This document shows positions 52,299 through 60,631 of a DNA stretch of 64,000 nt, one piece after another. Position 1 is the first letter of the stretch; every line of letters begins with the position of its first letter. Position numbers and translations under genes: made by a program. The stretch is from Paraburkholderia sartisoli. GTDB lineage: Bacteria > Pseudomonadota > Gammaproteobacteria > Burkholderiales > Burkholderiaceae. Below the pieces are notes generated by a model. The model saw only the letters and a program-made list of their open reading frames with translations. It searched no databases and was not told the origin of the DNA. The stretch is from the NCBI RefSeq assembly GCF_900107685.1, contig NZ_FNRQ01000013.1, positions 1 through 64,000 of the forward strand. Reading direction: 5' to 3'.

Positions 52299-52478
52299 GC
52301 AAACCGCGGCCAGCATGAGCCGGCGCAGCGCGGGGCGCCGGTATTTCGTCCGGGTTCCGGGGATAAGTTAGTTTGTCGAACTACTTAAAGCCCAACGCTT
52401 GAACGTGTCAACGTCCATCAGGATGCACGTCACGGATATAAAACCAGATACCAGCTCCTCGCGGAAACCACCGCTCAA

Positions 52479-53537
52479 CTACGGCAAGTTCTCGCGCAGC
52501 ACGATACTGAAATGAATGGGCTTGACCCCATCTGCGGTGTCGCGTCCTTCGCGCACGTTATTGAAAATCTTGAGACAGTTGCCAACGATCGCCTGAGGCG
52601 TCTGGGTGATAAGCGCGTCCATGGTTCCATCGATTAATAGCGCGCGCGTATCGGGCGTGAGGCCGTGTCCGATGAACAGGATCTTCTGCTCGGGCCGGGC
52701 TTCCACGATCGCCCTCGCCACGCCCTCGGAGCCGCCACCGCTGTTGTAGATTCCCGCCAGATCGGGATGTTGCGCGAGCAGATTGCGCGTCTGGTCGTAA
52801 TTGCGCTCACTGTCGTCATGTCCTTCCCTGAGCCCCAGCACGCGCACGTTCGGAAACGAAGATTCAATCAGATGAAGGAAGCCGATCTCCCGCTCCTCAT
52901 GCCCGCGGTAATTCAGGCTACCCGCCAGCATGGCAATCTTGCCGCATGGACGCGGCCCCAAAAACCGGCCAAGCAACAAAGCCGCTGTACGTCCCGCCGA
53001 CCGGTTATCGATACCGACATAAGCCAGCCTGCGAGCGTTCGACAGATCCGAAATCATCGTGATCGCGGGCACGCCTTGTGCGGCAAGCGTATCGACGGCG
53101 TCGCGCACAAGCGGGTGTTCCAGCGCCATGAACACCACGCCGTCCGCCCGCTGCCCATAGTGTAGAAGGCGATCGGCGAGCTCCGCCGGGTTGAAGCTTT
53201 CGACGTAATGCACCCGGCACTTGATGCCCTGAGCCGCCCATTGCGCGTGGGCAAACTCGATGTAGTCGCCCAGCATTCGCAGATAGGGATTCGTCCCGGC
53301 CGGCATCAGGAACTCGATGCGCATGGGCTTTGCAGCCTCTCTCGCGGGCTTGCCCGTCTCGATCAGATAACCCGCGTTCGCGGCCGCCTGAAGCACGCGT
53401 TGCGCTGTCGCGGGACGCACGCCGTCGCGGCCATTCAACACACGATCGACGGTCGCCGTCGACACACCGGCCGCCCCTGCAATGTCGGCAATTCGCGCAC
53501 GCGCGTTGAGAAGCGGGCTCGATGACGCGTCAGACAT
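52479..53537 (-). CDS. LacI family transcriptional regulator
   Basis: A 352-residue repressor. The N-terminal HTH reads IADIAGAAGVSTATVDRVLNG, with the hinge NAGYLIETG, and a type I periplasmic-binding-like sensor domain follows (NPYLRMLGDYIEFAHAQWAA; VGIDNRSAGRTAALLLG). The sensor resembles RbsB-type binding proteins, so the ligand is probably a sugar or sugar acid. Start: ATG 53537 has GAGGAG 12 nt upstream; ATG 53564 is possible. It is divergent from the TRAP operon and probably controls it. Repeated TGATGG motifs flank the intergenic region. Confidence 0.9.
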   Translation of the reverse strand: MSDASSSPLLNARARIADIAGAAGVSTATVDRVLNGRDGVRPATAQRVLQAAANAGYLIETGKPAREAAKPMRIEFLMPAGTNPYLRMLGDYIEFAHAQWAAQGIKCRVHYVESFNPAELADRLLHYGQRADGVVFMALEHPLVRDAVDTLAAQGVPAITMISDLSNARRLAYVGIDNRSAGRTAALLLGRFLGPRPCGKIAMLAGSLNYRGHEEREIGFLHLIESSFPNVRVLGLREGHDDSERNYDQTRNLLAQHPDLAGIYNSGGGSEGVARAIVEARPEQKILFIGHGLTPDTRALLIDGTMDALITQTPQAIVGNCLKIFNNVREGRDTADGVKPIHFSIVLRENLP

Positions 53538-53560
53538 AGGCGTTGAATGCTCCTCGGAAA

Positions 53561-53698
53561 CCATCAAAAACCATCATTTTGTGAGTTTGACAGCGGTAGG
53601 CGTCGTCCTTAGTCTTGCCGCAAGGGTAAGCCAGATTCTCATGGTAGTTCAAGCCTGCACGACAAGAATCAATCTGGCTTGATGGGATTTGATGGGAT
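53561..53698. promoter_or_regulatory. Mirrored TGATGG repeats in the lacI/TRAP intergenic region
   Basis: CCATCA occurs twice with a 10-bp period (53561, 53571). Its reverse complement TGATGG occurs twice with the same period near the TRAP gene (53680, 53690; part of tandem TTGATGGGAT). The mirror arrangement, about 110 nt apart, fits paired operators on one DNA face. The LacI protein is the obvious candidate ligand, though classical LacI sites are single palindromes. Confidence 0.45.
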
Positions 53699-53738
53699 CA
53701 GGGTTTACATCAAATATCAAATAATCGGAGACAACCGG

Positions 53739-54761
53739 ATGACCCATCTCACCCGCCGCGCGCTGCTGCGCGCCGCAGTCGCCGCACCGCTCGCGGGCCT
53801 GGCCGGCGTGCCACTCGTCGCGCGCGCCGGTACGCCGCAATTCGTGTTCAAGTACGGCAACAACCTGCCCTTGACGCACCCGCTGAACGTGCGCGCGCAG
53901 GAGGCTGCGAACCAGATTCGCGAAGCGTCGAAGGGGCGCATGGAGATCCGGATATTCCCGAACAACCAGTTGGGCGGCGACACCGACATGCTCGCGCAGG
54001 TGCGAAGCGGCGGCATCGAAATGTTCACGCCGTCCGCGCTGGTGGTCTCGACGCTCGCGCCGGTCGCCGCGATCAACGCCATCGGTTTCGCGTTCAACGA
54101 CTACGATCAGGTGTGGGCCGCGATGGACGGCAAGGTCGGCGCATACGTGCGCGCGGCGATGCAGAAAGCCGGCCTCGAATCGTTCCCGAAGATGTGGGAC
54201 AACGGCTTTCGCGAGACGACAACGAGCACGCGTCCCATCACGAATGCGGCCGACATGCACAGCCTGAAGATTCGCGTGCCCGTGAGTCCGCTTAGCATCG
54301 ACATGTTCAAGGGTCTCGGCGCCGCGCCCACGAGCCTGCAGTTCAGCGAGGTGTATTCGTCGCTGCAAACCCATATTGTCGATGCGCAGGAAAACCCGCT
54401 ACCGATCGTCCAGGTCGCCAAACTGTACGAAGTCCAGAAGTATTGTTCGCTGACCAACCACATCTGGGACGGCTTCTGGTTCGTCCTGAACCAGCGCGCC
54501 TGGCAACGGCTTCCCAAAGACCTCCAGGCGATCGCATCGGATGCGTTCGATCAGGCGGCGCTCAAGCAGCGCGACGACGTGCGCAAGCTCAACGAAGCCG
54601 CCGTTGCCGATCTGAAGTCGAAGGGGCTCGCGATCAATCGCCCCGCGCCCGATACCTTCCGCGCGGCGCTGCGTCAGGCGAATTTCTACACTCAATGGAA
54701 AGGCAAGTTTGGCGACCAGGCGTGGTCGCTTCTGGAGAGTTATACGGGCAAGCTGGCTTGA
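53739..54761 (+). CDS. TRAP transporter substrate-binding protein (DctP family)
   Basis: A 340-residue periplasmic protein. The N-terminal signal (THLTRRALLRAAVAAPLAGL) has a twin-arginine-like RR motif. The mature domain FKYGNNLPLTHPLNVRAQEA and the DctP core GAAPTSLQFSEVYSSLQTHI with DAQENPLPIV are clear. The conserved Arg that binds substrate carboxylates is probably in LKIRVPVSPLSI. ATG 53739 follows GGAGACAACCGG. Gene 1 of a TRAP-VOC-RuBisCO-like-kinase operon, so the ligand is expected to be an acid sugar (inference). Confidence 0.93.
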   Translation: MTHLTRRALLRAAVAAPLAGLAGVPLVARAGTPQFVFKYGNNLPLTHPLNVRAQEAANQIREASKGRMEIRIFPNNQLGGDTDMLAQVRSGGIEMFTPSALVVSTLAPVAAINAIGFAFNDYDQVWAAMDGKVGAYVRAAMQKAGLESFPKMWDNGFRETTTSTRPITNAADMHSLKIRVPVSPLSIDMFKGLGAAPTSLQFSEVYSSLQTHIVDAQENPLPIVQVAKLYEVQKYCSLTNHIWDGFWFVLNQRAWQRLPKDLQAIASDAFDQAALKQRDDVRKLNEAAVADLKSKGLAINRPAPDTFRAALRQANFYTQWKGKFGDQAWSLLESYTGKLA

Positions 54762-54801
54762 CCACGCCCGGTTGCCCGTTATCCTGCCGGAGAAGAAAAA
54801 C

Positions 54802-56685
54802 ATGGCGAACCACGTTTTGACGCCCTGTTCCGCGTCCGCTGACGTACTGGCCAGCAGCCCGCGTCGCTGGCTGAAGCGCTTCGATCGTGCGCTGATCGTG
54901 CTGGTCGAAGGTGTGTGCGCGATCCTGCTCGCGGCCGATGTGCTCGTGCTGTTCGCGGGGGTTATCTGCCGCTACGCGCTTCATCAACCGCTGGTCTGGT
55001 CCGATGAACTCGCCGGCATCCTGTTCCTCTGGCTGTCCATGTTCGGCGCCGTCCTCGCGCTGCGACGCGGAGAGCACATGCGGATGACGGCGTTCGTCAG
55101 CCGTCTGTCACCGCAGGGACGTGCGTTCGTGGACACGCTGGCGATCACGTTATCGGTGGCGGTTCTGGTCCTTGTGTTCGTTCCGGCGCTCGACTATGCA
55201 ACGGGCGAAGCGGCCATCGTCACACCCGCCCTGCAGATCAGCAATGCGTGGCGCGCGCTCGCGCTGCCCGTCGGCGCCGCGTTCATGCTCGTGGTCGGAC
55301 TGATCCGGTTGTTCGAAGTCGGCCGCATGCGCGACATCGTCATTGCGCTGGCTGTCTGCGCCGTGGCCGCCGCAGGGATCGCGCTTGTCGCGCCTGTCCT
55401 GCTCGAACTCGGAAAAGCGAACCTGATTATTTTCTTTGTCGGCGTGGTGGCGATCGGCATTTTTTCCGGCGTGCCCATCTGCTTTTCGTTTGCGCTCGCA
55501 ACCTTCGGCTATCTCGGCCTGACGACCTACACGCCGCTCGAAGTGATCGTCGGACGGATGGACGAAGGCATGTCGCATCTTGTCCTGCTCGCCGTGCCGC
55601 TGTTCGTTTTTCTGGGCCTGATGATCGAAATGGCCGGCCTCGCGCGCGCCATGATCCAGTTTCTCGCCAGTCTCGTCGGTCATGTTCATGGTGGGCTGTC
55701 TTACGTTCTCATCGGCACGATGTACCTTGTTTCAGGCATCTCTGGCTCGAAAGTCGCCGATATGGCCGCGATCGCGCCCATCCTTTTTCCTGAAATGAAA
55801 AAGCGCGGCGCGAACGAAGGCGATCTTGTCGCCCTGCTGTCGACGGCGGGTGCGCAGACGGAAACGGTGCCCCCCAGCATCGTGCTGATCACGATCGGTT
55901 CGGTGACCGGCCTGTCCATCTCCGCGCTTTTCACGGCCGGCATGCTGCCCGCCATCGTGCTTGCGGTCATGCTGTGTTTCGTCGTGTGGATGCGCTACCG
56001 GAAAGAAGACCTGCGTCACGTGCAGCGCTTCAGCCGCCGTGAAATGGGGCGAATGTTTCTCGTCGCATTGCCGGCGCTCGCGTTGCCGTTCGTGATCCGC
56101 GCGGCCGTGGTCGAAGGGATCGCGACGGCGACCGAGGTGTCGACGATCGGCATTGTCTACGCGATGGTCACAGGCGTGTTCGTATATCGCCAGTTTCAGT
56201 GGTCGAAACTGCCGCGCATGCTGGTCGATGCCGCCACGTTGTCGGGCGCGATCATCTTCATCATCGGCTGCGCGACGGCGATGGCGTGGGCGCTCACGCA
56301 GTCCGGGTTCTCACAGGATCTCGCGGATCTGATGATGCATCTGCCCGGGGGCGCGTATGCATTCATGGCGCTGTCGATTGTCGTGTTCATTCTGCTGGGT
56401 AGCGTGCTGGAGGGCATTCCCGCCATCGTGCTGTTCGGGCCGCTTCTCTTTCCCATCGCGCGGCTCGCGGGGATCAACGAGATCCACTACGCGATCGTCG
56501 TGATTCTTTCGATGGGCGTCGGCCTCTTCTCTCCGCCCTTTGGCGTCGGTTATTACTCGGCCTGCGCGATCAGCAAGGTCAACCCCGATGCCGGCATGCG
56601 GCCGATCATCGGCTATATGGGCGCGTTGATCGTCGGCCTGATTCTGGTCGCCGCCGTGCCATGGCTATCGACCGGCTTTCTCTGA
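54802..56685 (+). CDS. TRAP transporter fused small-large permease (DctQM)
   Basis: A 627-residue inner-membrane protein in which the 4-helix DctQ subunit (about residues 20-190; SDELAGILFLWLSMFGAVLA, RRGEHMRMT) is fused to a DctM large subunit (about 200-627). DctM landmarks are GVPICFSFALATFGYLGL, SGISGSKVADMAAIAPILFP and PPSIVLITIG. ATG 54802 follows GGAGAAGAAAAAC. It uses an ion gradient to import the acid bound by the DctP protein. It lies 40 nt after the DctP gene and 25 nt before the VOC gene. Confidence 0.92.
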   Translation: MANHVLTPCSASADVLASSPRRWLKRFDRALIVLVEGVCAILLAADVLVLFAGVICRYALHQPLVWSDELAGILFLWLSMFGAVLALRRGEHMRMTAFVSRLSPQGRAFVDTLAITLSVAVLVLVFVPALDYATGEAAIVTPALQISNAWRALALPVGAAFMLVVGLIRLFEVGRMRDIVIALAVCAVAAAGIALVAPVLLELGKANLIIFFVGVVAIGIFSGVPICFSFALATFGYLGLTTYTPLEVIVGRMDEGMSHLVLLAVPLFVFLGLMIEMAGLARAMIQFLASLVGHVHGGLSYVLIGTMYLVSGISGSKVADMAAIAPILFPEMKKRGANEGDLVALLSTAGAQTETVPPSIVLITIGSVTGLSISALFTAGMLPAIVLAVMLCFVVWMRYRKEDLRHVQRFSRREMGRMFLVALPALALPFVIRAAVVEGIATATEVSTIGIVYAMVTGVFVYRQFQWSKLPRMLVDAATLSGAIIFIIGCATAMAWALTQSGFSQDLADLMMHLPGGAYAFMALSIVVFILLGSVLEGIPAIVLFGPLLFPIARLAGINEIHYAIVVILSMGVGLFSPPFGVGYYSACAISKVNPDAGMRPIIGYMGALIVGLILVAAVPWLSTGFL

Positions 56686-56710
56686 AGCCTTATTTCTCCG
56701 GAGTGTTTTG

Positions 56711-57250
56711 ATGAGTCGTTATTTTGGCGAGATTCGCCAGGCGGGCTATGTCGTGCGCGATATCGAAGCGGCGATGGATCACTGGAGCCGCGTGCTGGGC
56801 GTCGGCCCCTGGTTCTACAACGAGCGCGTGCCCATCGAAGACTATGTGTATCGCGGAAAATCCTATGACGTCCATAACTCGGTCGCACTCGCCAATTCCG
56901 GGAGCCTCCAGGTTGAACTCATCCAGACGCGCAACGACGCCCCGTCCATGTATCGCGATTTCCTGGCCGCCGGCCATACCGGCTTGCAGCACAACGCTTA
57001 CTGGACGACGCATTTCGATGCCGATCTCGAACGCCTGGAACGCCAGGGCTTCAAGGTCGCGATGAGCGGCAAGGTAGGCGAGAACGGACGCTTCGTGTAC
57101 TTCGATACGGAAAGCCATCCGGGAACGGTGATCGAATTGTCGGAGATCGCCGGACCGAAGGGCCGGCTCTTCGAGCTGATTCATGCAGCGTCGCTCGACT
57201 GGGACGGACGCGATGCCGTGCGGCCGTTTCCTGAATTGAGCCGGCTATGA
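56711..57250 (+). CDS. VOC (glyoxalase/dioxygenase superfamily) protein
   Basis: A 179-residue protein of the vicinal-oxygen-chelate fold, resembling methylmalonyl-CoA epimerase or glyoxalase-like members. The first beta-alpha-beta module is IRQAGYVVRDIEAAMDHWSR, and the probable second metal-site residues lie in LQHNAYWTTHFDADLERLE and TESHPGTVIELSEI. ATG 56711 follows GGAGTGTTTTG. Its stop overlaps the start of the RuBisCO-like gene (ATGA, 57247-57250), so translation is coupled. Role could be epimerisation, isomerisation or lactone/acyl hydrolysis of the acid-sugar intermediate; not established. Confidence 0.88.
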   Translation: MSRYFGEIRQAGYVVRDIEAAMDHWSRVLGVGPWFYNERVPIEDYVYRGKSYDVHNSVALANSGSLQVELIQTRNDAPSMYRDFLAAGHTGLQHNAYWTTHFDADLERLERQGFKVAMSGKVGENGRFVYFDTESHPGTVIELSEIAGPKGRLFELIHAASLDWDGRDAVRPFPELSRL

Positions 57251-58533
57251 ACGCAGCGCGCGGAGAGGATGGATTGATCGAGGCCGACTACCTGATCGAG
57301 ACGCCGCTTGATCCTGCGCGCGTCGGCGACATCATGGCGGGCGAGCAATCGAGCGGCACTTTCGTGCGTGTGGCCAATGAAACCGATGCACTGCGCGCCC
57401 GCAGTCGTGCCGACGTCGTGCGCGTGGTCGAACTCGAACCGGCGCACCAGCCGGGCTTGCCGAGCGCCATGCTGGCCCGCAAGGGCGTGACGGGACCATG
57501 GCGCCGGGCGCGGATCACGCTCGCTTTTCCCGTGGCGAACATAGGCGCCAATCTGCCGACGCTGGCCGCGACCGTCGCGGGCAATCTATACGACCTCGGC
57601 GAAGTCACGGGCATGCGGTTGCTGGCAGTCCGGCTTCCCGCCCCGTACCGGAAGCGCTTTGACCTGCCGGCTCAGGGCATTGCCGGCACGCGGGCGTTGA
57701 CGGGTGTGGCAAGCGGCGCGCTGATCGGAACCATCATCAAGCCCAACGTCGGCATGAGCGCGGACGAAACGGCGGCTCTGGTCAAAAGCCTGTGCGAAGC
57801 GGGTGTCGACTTTATCAAGGATGACGAAGTTTGCGCGAACCCGGACCATGCGCCACTGGATGAGCGGGTCCGGGCGGTGATGAAGGAAGTGCGTGCGTAT
57901 CGTGACCGCACCGGCCGCAACGTCATGGTCGCATTCAACATTACCGACGATCTCGATGCGATGCGCCGCCACGCCGATCTGGTCGAACGCGAAGGCGGCG
58001 GTTGTGTGATGGCGAGCATCAACTGGTGCGGATTCTCGGCTATCCAGTCGTTGCGGCGCGATACCCCGCTCGTGTTGCATGCGCATAGAAACGGGTTCGG
58101 CATGATGTCGCGCGATCCATCGCTCGGCATGTCATTCCAGGCTTATCAAACCTTGTGGCGGCTTGCGGGCGTCGACCATATGCACGTTCATGGCCTGAGC
58201 GGAAAATTCGCGCAGGCCGATCGCGAAGTCATCGACTCGGCCAGAGACTGCGCGACACCGCTCGCCGAAGGTATCGACGATGCCGTGTTGCCCGCGTTTT
58301 CATCGGGACAATGGGCCGGAACCGTACCCGCCACGTTCGACGCAATCGGTTCAGATGACCTCCTGTTCATGTCAGGCGGAGGCATTCTCGCGCATCCGGA
58401 CGGTCCCGCCGCGGGTGTCCTGAGCGTGCGTCAGGCGTGGTCGGCGGTGCGGGACGGTGTGTCGCTCGAACGCTTTTCACGCGGCGCGCCCGAGTTGCGG
58501 AGAGCGCTCGAATTCTTCGGTGCGCGTGTATGA
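57247..58533 (+). CDS. RuBisCO-like protein (candidate 3-oxo-isoapionate-4-phosphate transcarboxylase/hydrolase)
   Basis: A 428-residue type IV RuBisCO-like protein. The RuBisCO catalytic Lys equivalent is present in TIIKPNVGM (K165), but the second Lys is Asn167. The carbamylated-Lys/metal motif GVDFIKDDE is conserved (K191, D193, E194), as are HAHR (280) and DHMHVHGLSGKF. This set fits RuBisCO-like enzymes acting on beta-keto acids. Experimental work on apiose catabolism assigned such proteins, when paired with a DUF1537 kinase, as OiaX (cleaving 3-oxo-isoapionate-4-phosphate). The next gene is exactly such a kinase, overlapping by 4 nt. Assignment by analogy. Confidence 0.85.
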   Translation: MNAARGEDGLIEADYLIETPLDPARVGDIMAGEQSSGTFVRVANETDALRARSRADVVRVVELEPAHQPGLPSAMLARKGVTGPWRRARITLAFPVANIGANLPTLAATVAGNLYDLGEVTGMRLLAVRLPAPYRKRFDLPAQGIAGTRALTGVASGALIGTIIKPNVGMSADETAALVKSLCEAGVDFIKDDEVCANPDHAPLDERVRAVMKEVRAYRDRTGRNVMVAFNITDDLDAMRRHADLVEREGGGCVMASINWCGFSAIQSLRRDTPLVLHAHRNGFGMMSRDPSLGMSFQAYQTLWRLAGVDHMHVHGLSGKFAQADREVIDSARDCATPLAEGIDDAVLPAFSSGQWAGTVPATFDAIGSDDLLFMSGGGILAHPDGPAAGVLSVRQAWSAVRDGVSLERFSRGAPELRRALEFFGARV

Positions 58534-59861
58534 GTAGCGGTCCGGCTTACGGCTTTTATGGCGACGACTTCACCGGCGCGACGGATACGCTCGCCCATCT
58601 CGCGCGCGCGGGCTTCAGGACGATGCTGTTTTTTCAGCCACCGACCGATGCCCAACTCGATGCCGCCGGCCCGCTCGACGCGATCGGCGTAGCCAGTGCC
58701 GCGCGCGCGATGGCGCCGCTGGCGATGAAAGCGGCGCTGCTGCCGGCAGGTGCCCGCTTCGCGGAACTGGGCGTACGCATCCTGCATTACAAGGTCTGCT
58801 CCACGTTCGATAGCAGCCCGGAGCTTGGCAGCATCGGTGCAGCCGTGTCGACGCTGCGGGGTTTCTTCCCGAATCCGCTTGTGCCTGTTATCGGTGGGCA
58901 GCCCGGACTGCAGCGCTATTGCGCATTCGGCAACCTGTTCGCCGCGGGTTCGTCGACGGCGGGTGGAGAAGCGCCACCCGTCTTTCGAATCGATCGCCAT
59001 CCGACGATGAGCCGTCATCCCGCGACGCCCATGCAGGAGGCGGACCTGCGCCTTCATCTGCAGGATCAGGGGTTGCCCGACATGGGCCTGATTGACTGGC
59101 GCCATTACATTTCGGCGCCCGGCCATCTCGACGCGCAGGTGAACGGGCGCATCGAATCGTCTTGTCCGGCCGTGCTCTTCGACGTTCTGGAAGACGCACA
59201 TCTCGCGCCGATCGGCCGCTTGCTGGCTCAACGATCGACGGCCGTTCCCCTGCTCGCGGTGGGTCCGAGCAGCGTGGCGCAGGCGTGGGCCATGGCGACT
59301 CGTCCCGCAGATAGCAGCACGTACGTTGCGTCGCCGGTAGACGCAAGCCAAGGCCCGCGTCCGGTCGGTCCGGTGTTTGTGTTTGCAGGGAGTCTTTCGC
59401 CCGCGACGAACAGGCAGATCGACGCCGCCCATTCGTATTCCAGGGTTGAGATCGATCCAGCCCAGGTGGACACCGGTTCACTCGAACGGTATCTCGATGA
59501 CATCGTGACGCTGTTGCGAAGCGGAAAAAACGTTCTGACGTTTACCAGCCGGACGTTCGATCAGGCTTCGGCCCGCCGCGACGACACGACTCGCGCGTGC
59601 GCGGCACTGGTGCGGCGCGTTGTGACGGCGATGAGGCCACGGCGAATCTGCATCGCGGGAGGCGACACTTCCAGCTTTGCGGTCCAGGCGCTCGGCGGAT
59701 GGGGTTTGTCTTACGTCGGCGCGATCTCGGAAGGCGTGGCGATGTGCCGGCTACATGCCGACGTCGAGGAACTGGATGGAATGGAGATCGTGCTCAAGGG
59801 CGGGCAGATGGGTGGAGGCGATTTTTTCGAGCGTCTTCTTGACGAAGGCACCGCCGTCTAA
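58530..59861 (+). CDS. DUF1537 four-carbon acid sugar kinase family protein (candidate 3-oxo-isoapionate kinase)
   Basis: A 443-residue kinase of the DUF1537/OtnK family. The substrate domain opens YGFYGDDFTGATDTLAHLAR (residues 7-26). The C-terminal nucleotide domain has AGGDTSSFAVQALG and the terminal glycine-rich block LKGGQMGGGDFF that replaces the usual KSGNFG. ATG 58530 overlaps the RuBisCO-like stop. By analogy with OiaK it would phosphorylate the oxo-acid sugar for the RuBisCO-like enzyme. It closes the TRAP operon. Other members phosphorylate four-carbon acid sugars, so the exact substrate is uncertain. Confidence 0.88.
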   Translation: MSSGPAYGFYGDDFTGATDTLAHLARAGFRTMLFFQPPTDAQLDAAGPLDAIGVASAARAMAPLAMKAALLPAGARFAELGVRILHYKVCSTFDSSPELGSIGAAVSTLRGFFPNPLVPVIGGQPGLQRYCAFGNLFAAGSSTAGGEAPPVFRIDRHPTMSRHPATPMQEADLRLHLQDQGLPDMGLIDWRHYISAPGHLDAQVNGRIESSCPAVLFDVLEDAHLAPIGRLLAQRSTAVPLLAVGPSSVAQAWAMATRPADSSTYVASPVDASQGPRPVGPVFVFAGSLSPATNRQIDAAHSYSRVEIDPAQVDTGSLERYLDDIVTLLRSGKNVLTFTSRTFDQASARRDDTTRACAALVRRVVTAMRPRRICIAGGDTSSFAVQALGGWGLSYVGAISEGVAMCRLHADVEELDGMEIVLKGGQMGGGDFFERLLDEGTAV

Positions 59862-59907
59862 CCACAAAAAGCCCCCCACAATCCGTACCGGGCACCATAT
59901 CTCAATT

Positions 59908-59926
59908 TGTACCGGTACTGTACCGG
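59908..59926. promoter_or_regulatory. Direct/inverted repeats before the LysE gene (MocR/GntR-type operator candidate)
   Basis: TGTACCGG occurs at 59908 and 59919 (11-bp period), the first within the palindrome GTACCGGTAC (59909-59918). GTACCGG also occurs at 59885. Repeated half-sites before lysE genes are common for PLP-dependent GntR regulators; binding is inferred. Confidence 0.5.
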
Positions 59927-59980
59927 CTCCCTTCGATAGACTGCATCACTCATCCCCCGTCACCGAATCCGGAGCCCGTC

Positions 59981-60604
59981 ATGCCACTCGACTCCCTGCT
60001 GACGCTCAGCGCGCTGCCCGCCGGCATCCTGTTCGCGCTCGTCACCAGCATCACGCCGGGCCCGAACAACACGATGCTGCTCGCGTCCGGCGTCAACTTC
60101 GGCTTTCGCCGCACGGTGCCGCACATACTCGGCATCGCCGCGGGCGTCGCGCTGCTGATGCTTTCCGTCGGCTTCGGCCTTGGCGAAGCGTTTCGCCGTT
60201 TTCCGATGCTCTACACCACGCTCGAAGTGGCGAGCGTCGCGTACCTGCTGTATCTCGCGTGGAAGATCGGCACGTCCGGTGAAATCCAGACGCGCAAGGG
60301 CGAGCGCAGGCCGATGCGCTTTCACGAAGCCATCGCGTTCCAGTGGATCAATCCCAAAGCGTGGATGATGGTGCTGACGGCCGCGACCACGATTCATCTG
60401 AGCGCCGATTTCGGCTTCAACGCGATGCTGATGGCGATATTGTTCTACGTGACCGGATTGCCCTGCATCTGCCTGTGGGCCGCATTCGGCACCAGCCTGC
60501 GGCGCGTTCTGTCGAATCCGCGCTGGCTGCGCGCGTTCAACATCGTGATGGCCTCGCTGCTGGTGCTGTCGATGTATCCGGTCGCGCTGCATCTGCTCGG
60601 CTAA
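59981..60604 (+). CDS. LysE/RhtB family amino-acid exporter
   Basis: A 207-residue inner-membrane exporter. The family signature FALVTSITPGPNNTMLLASG is at residues 18-37, followed by GFRRTVPHILGIAAGVALLM. Six hydrophobic segments are visible. ATG follows GGAGCCCGTC. It exports an amino acid or similar metabolite. It is convergent with the MocR regulator, and its promoter has repeated TGTACCGG half-sites, so a MocR-type protein may control it. Confidence 0.92.
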   Translation: MPLDSLLTLSALPAGILFALVTSITPGPNNTMLLASGVNFGFRRTVPHILGIAAGVALLMLSVGFGLGEAFRRFPMLYTTLEVASVAYLLYLAWKIGTSGEIQTRKGERRPMRFHEAIAFQWINPKAWMMVLTAATTIHLSADFGFNAMLMAILFYVTGLPCICLWAAFGTSLRRVLSNPRWLRAFNIVMASLLVLSMYPVALHLLG

Positions 60605-60631
60605 AACGCCCGGGCTACCGCGGCGCTCACG

